DNA of 64,000 nt, taken from positions 72,005 to 136,004 of the forward strand of contig JXTB01000381.1 in NCBI GenBank assembly GCA_002914805.1, written 5' to 3'. The notes beneath the pieces were generated by a model. It was not told the origin of the DNA. It saw only the letters and a list, made by a program, of their open reading frames with translations, and made no database searches. Positions 62,158-64,000 of this stretch are shown piece by piece (the first letter of the stretch is position 1; each line of letters begins with the position of its first letter). Origin of the DNA: Parasponia andersonii. Taxonomy: Eukaryota; Streptophyta; Magnoliopsida; Rosales; Cannabaceae. The position numbers and the translations under genes were made by a program.

Positions 62158-64000
62158 ATTGTTGAGCTTGAGAGAAAGAGCAGGAGTCTCATGATCGCGC
62201 TCTCCTCAAACAAAAGGCCATACAATGTCAGATGATTGCACCCTCAAGAATGACAACCAGGAGCACACGTCCCGACGCCGAAGAGAGCTCCCAGGAAGCA
62301 TGACTGGATTTGGAACAAGAGTTAGAACAAATGCTTGCTGCCCTGGCAGAAGCAAACCGGAAGGCAGAGATGGTCCACGAGTCATAGGTTTAAAAGATGA
62401 AGTCGTGGAAGTACGCAGAGATAACGCTTGCCTCGAAAGGCTGCTGGCAAGCGAAGCCAGGAGTGGGCGAAGGGAAGACTTTGACGAAGAGGTCCAATAA
62501 GAGTCTGGAGGCCAACCAACGAGAGAAGTTCCCGCCCTATCCAGATCACAGATGCAGGGGGAGCGACAAAGCTAGACAAGGGCTCTTCGAGTCGGAGCGG
62601 CGGTGGACCAAAGACACCAAGAAAGCTTGGAAGGTATACTTCCTAACCAAAAACAAGAAATGATGGCAGAGCTGAGTAAGAGGCTTGGGGCCCATCACAG
62701 CCAGATCCCCGATGATCTGGCAGAGCAAACCGTGTGAGAGATCAACCGGACGGCCTTCGTCAACTGGATCCAGTTGGATCCCAAGCCGAAAGACTTCACA
62801 ACTCTGACCTTCAGACCATTCGAGGGAAAGACTAACCCCCTCGATCACATATACCACTTTTAGCAGAAGATAGCCTTGGAGACCAGGGATGAGGCTGTGA
62901 CCTGAAGAGTCTTCTCCATAACTCCGGCGGGGCCAGCCCTGTTATGGTTCAGAAAACTCCCAAAGAAGTCCATAAACGGGTTCGAAGATTTCTGCAAACT
63001 TTTCTTAAAGCAATACGCGGGTGCCCGAAGGTAGCAAAAAACTATACGAGACCTTGATCGGTTGGAACAAACCATGAACGAGTCTCCGAGAGAATACTTG
63101 TCGCGTTTCCTAGAGGTGATGTCTCTAGTGCACAATGCCGACTCAGCCCAAGCTGCAAGCTCGTTCGTCAGGGGCCTACACTTGGACCATCTGCTTTTGA
63201 ACTTACCATACGATATGGCAGACATCCAGGCAAGGTCAGAAGGGGTATTCAGAATGCTGGAAAGCCACCAGAACACGCTCAAGGCCTCTACTGCAATAAC
63301 AACAGTGTCAGCGCAAACCCTGGCTCTACAAGGAATAAACAGGCCTACGCTAGACCAAGGGCCAACTCTGAAACAGGGAGCCCCCACCCAAGGCGGTCAA
63401 GAAGACGGAAAGAGGGGGAAGGCATCTAGGGACCCGCTGCCGAAATACGAGCTCAACATGCCGATGGATGTGATCTACCTCTAAAATAGGGACAGGGGCA
63501 TTTTCAAAGACCTGCCCAAGTCCAGTGTTCCTGAGCACATGAAAAATAGGAATAGGTACTGCCAATTTTATAAAGATCATGGGCATGACACCATCAACTG
63601 CCGTAGTCTTTACCCATAGATTATAATGGCGATCTATGCCGACAAGTTGAAGCAGTATGTGAAGACTGGCAGAAGCTAGTTAAAGGAAGACGCTCCCAGG
63701 CCCAAAAAAGGCAAGCAGACCTAGGCCTCTGGGTCAGGAGAGCAGGCTTTGAGGATAGTGTCGACTATCATAGGCAGACCAAAGCCTACCCAGGGTCAAG
63801 AAGAGAAGAAAAAATGCCAAAAAAAGACCGAAGAAAGGGTGAAGCGCCTGAGGAGGATAGGCCACTCTGTGAACCACCTGGTGATGGGAGAAAGCTATGC
63901 CTCAGCCACCCCTATCGCTTTCACCCAGCTAGACTTGTCCATAGTGCATCTACCCCATGACGACCCATTGGTGATTAAGCTACAGATCGACTCCGTGTTT

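Larger units (their letters stand above)
61333..64000 (+). mobile_element. Tat-like Ty3/gypsy element B (runs off the window), broken fossil
   Basis: Same family as element A, on the opposite strand. Parts: 5' LTR (about 61333-62136, TATA box TATATAAG at 61888-61895), primer-binding site TGGCACCATCTGTGAGAA (62140-62157), gag (about 62225-63700, with 'NESPREYLSRFLEVM' near 63080 and a 'YCQFYKDHGHDTINC' zinc-knuckle-like stretch near 63560), and the start of protease ('HLPHDDPLVIKLQID' at the window edge, matching 'CLPHDDPLVIKLQIN' in element A). Several breaks in gag. Pol and the 3' LTR are beyond the window. Confidence 0.88.

Noticed and set aside
62860-63387. A 175-codon open frame on the minus strand
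   Set aside because: It is the reverse shadow of the gag of Tat-like element B.
1-64000. tRNA, rRNA, CRISPR, riboswitch or bacterial operon features
   Set aside because: Looked for by eye; none seen. Primer-binding sites only mimic short tRNA 3' ends.

Overview
This is a piece of a plant nuclear genome, most likely a eudicot. The sequence shows a many-exon leucine-rich-repeat receptor kinase gene of a plant-only type, AT-rich introns and spacers, and a dense bed of plant LTR-retrotransposon fossils: Ty1/copia, Ty3/gypsy chromovirus-like, Athila-like and Tat-like. No rRNA, tRNA, CRISPR or bacterial-style gene was seen. There is one assembly gap (14589-14877) and one single ambiguous base (21355).

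Region 1-8580 is the only convincing host gene. It is an LRR receptor-like kinase of the LRR VIII-2 type (leucine-rich repeats, malectin domain, one membrane helix, RD kinase) on the + strand. Twenty-four exons keep phase all the way to the stop. The first exon, with the signal peptide, must lie to the left of the window. From 8581 to about 11740 there is AT-rich, apparently non-genic spacer.

Region 11740-17288 holds gypsy LTR material and the gap. Region 17289-28093 is a copia cluster: a partial minus-strand element with a clean 3' LTR, a plus-strand LTR piece and pol piece, and a nearly full-length minus-strand element whose leader jumps from extremely AT-rich to strongly GC-rich. Region 28095-35360 is a nest of gypsy LTRs and gag pieces. 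It includes a 2.47-kb solo LTR with a perfect 5-bp target duplication that split a minus-strand gag. Region 36480-45345 is an Athila-like element, inverted LTR pieces and a copia gag piece. Region 45362-47560 is a chromovirus RT piece and an LTR.

Region 48355-64000 is the richest part. It has two members of one Tat-like Ty3/gypsy family placed head to head. The left one (minus strand, 48355-59615) has gag, protease, RT, RNase H, a second RNase H, integrase, two different tandem-repeat arrays and, on the opposite strand, a gene-like antisense unit with its own TATA box and polyadenylation signal. The right one (plus strand, from about 61333) runs off the window. A 399-bp MITE sits between them.

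All LTR elements are treated as broken fossils. The host RLK looks intact as far as it can be seen.
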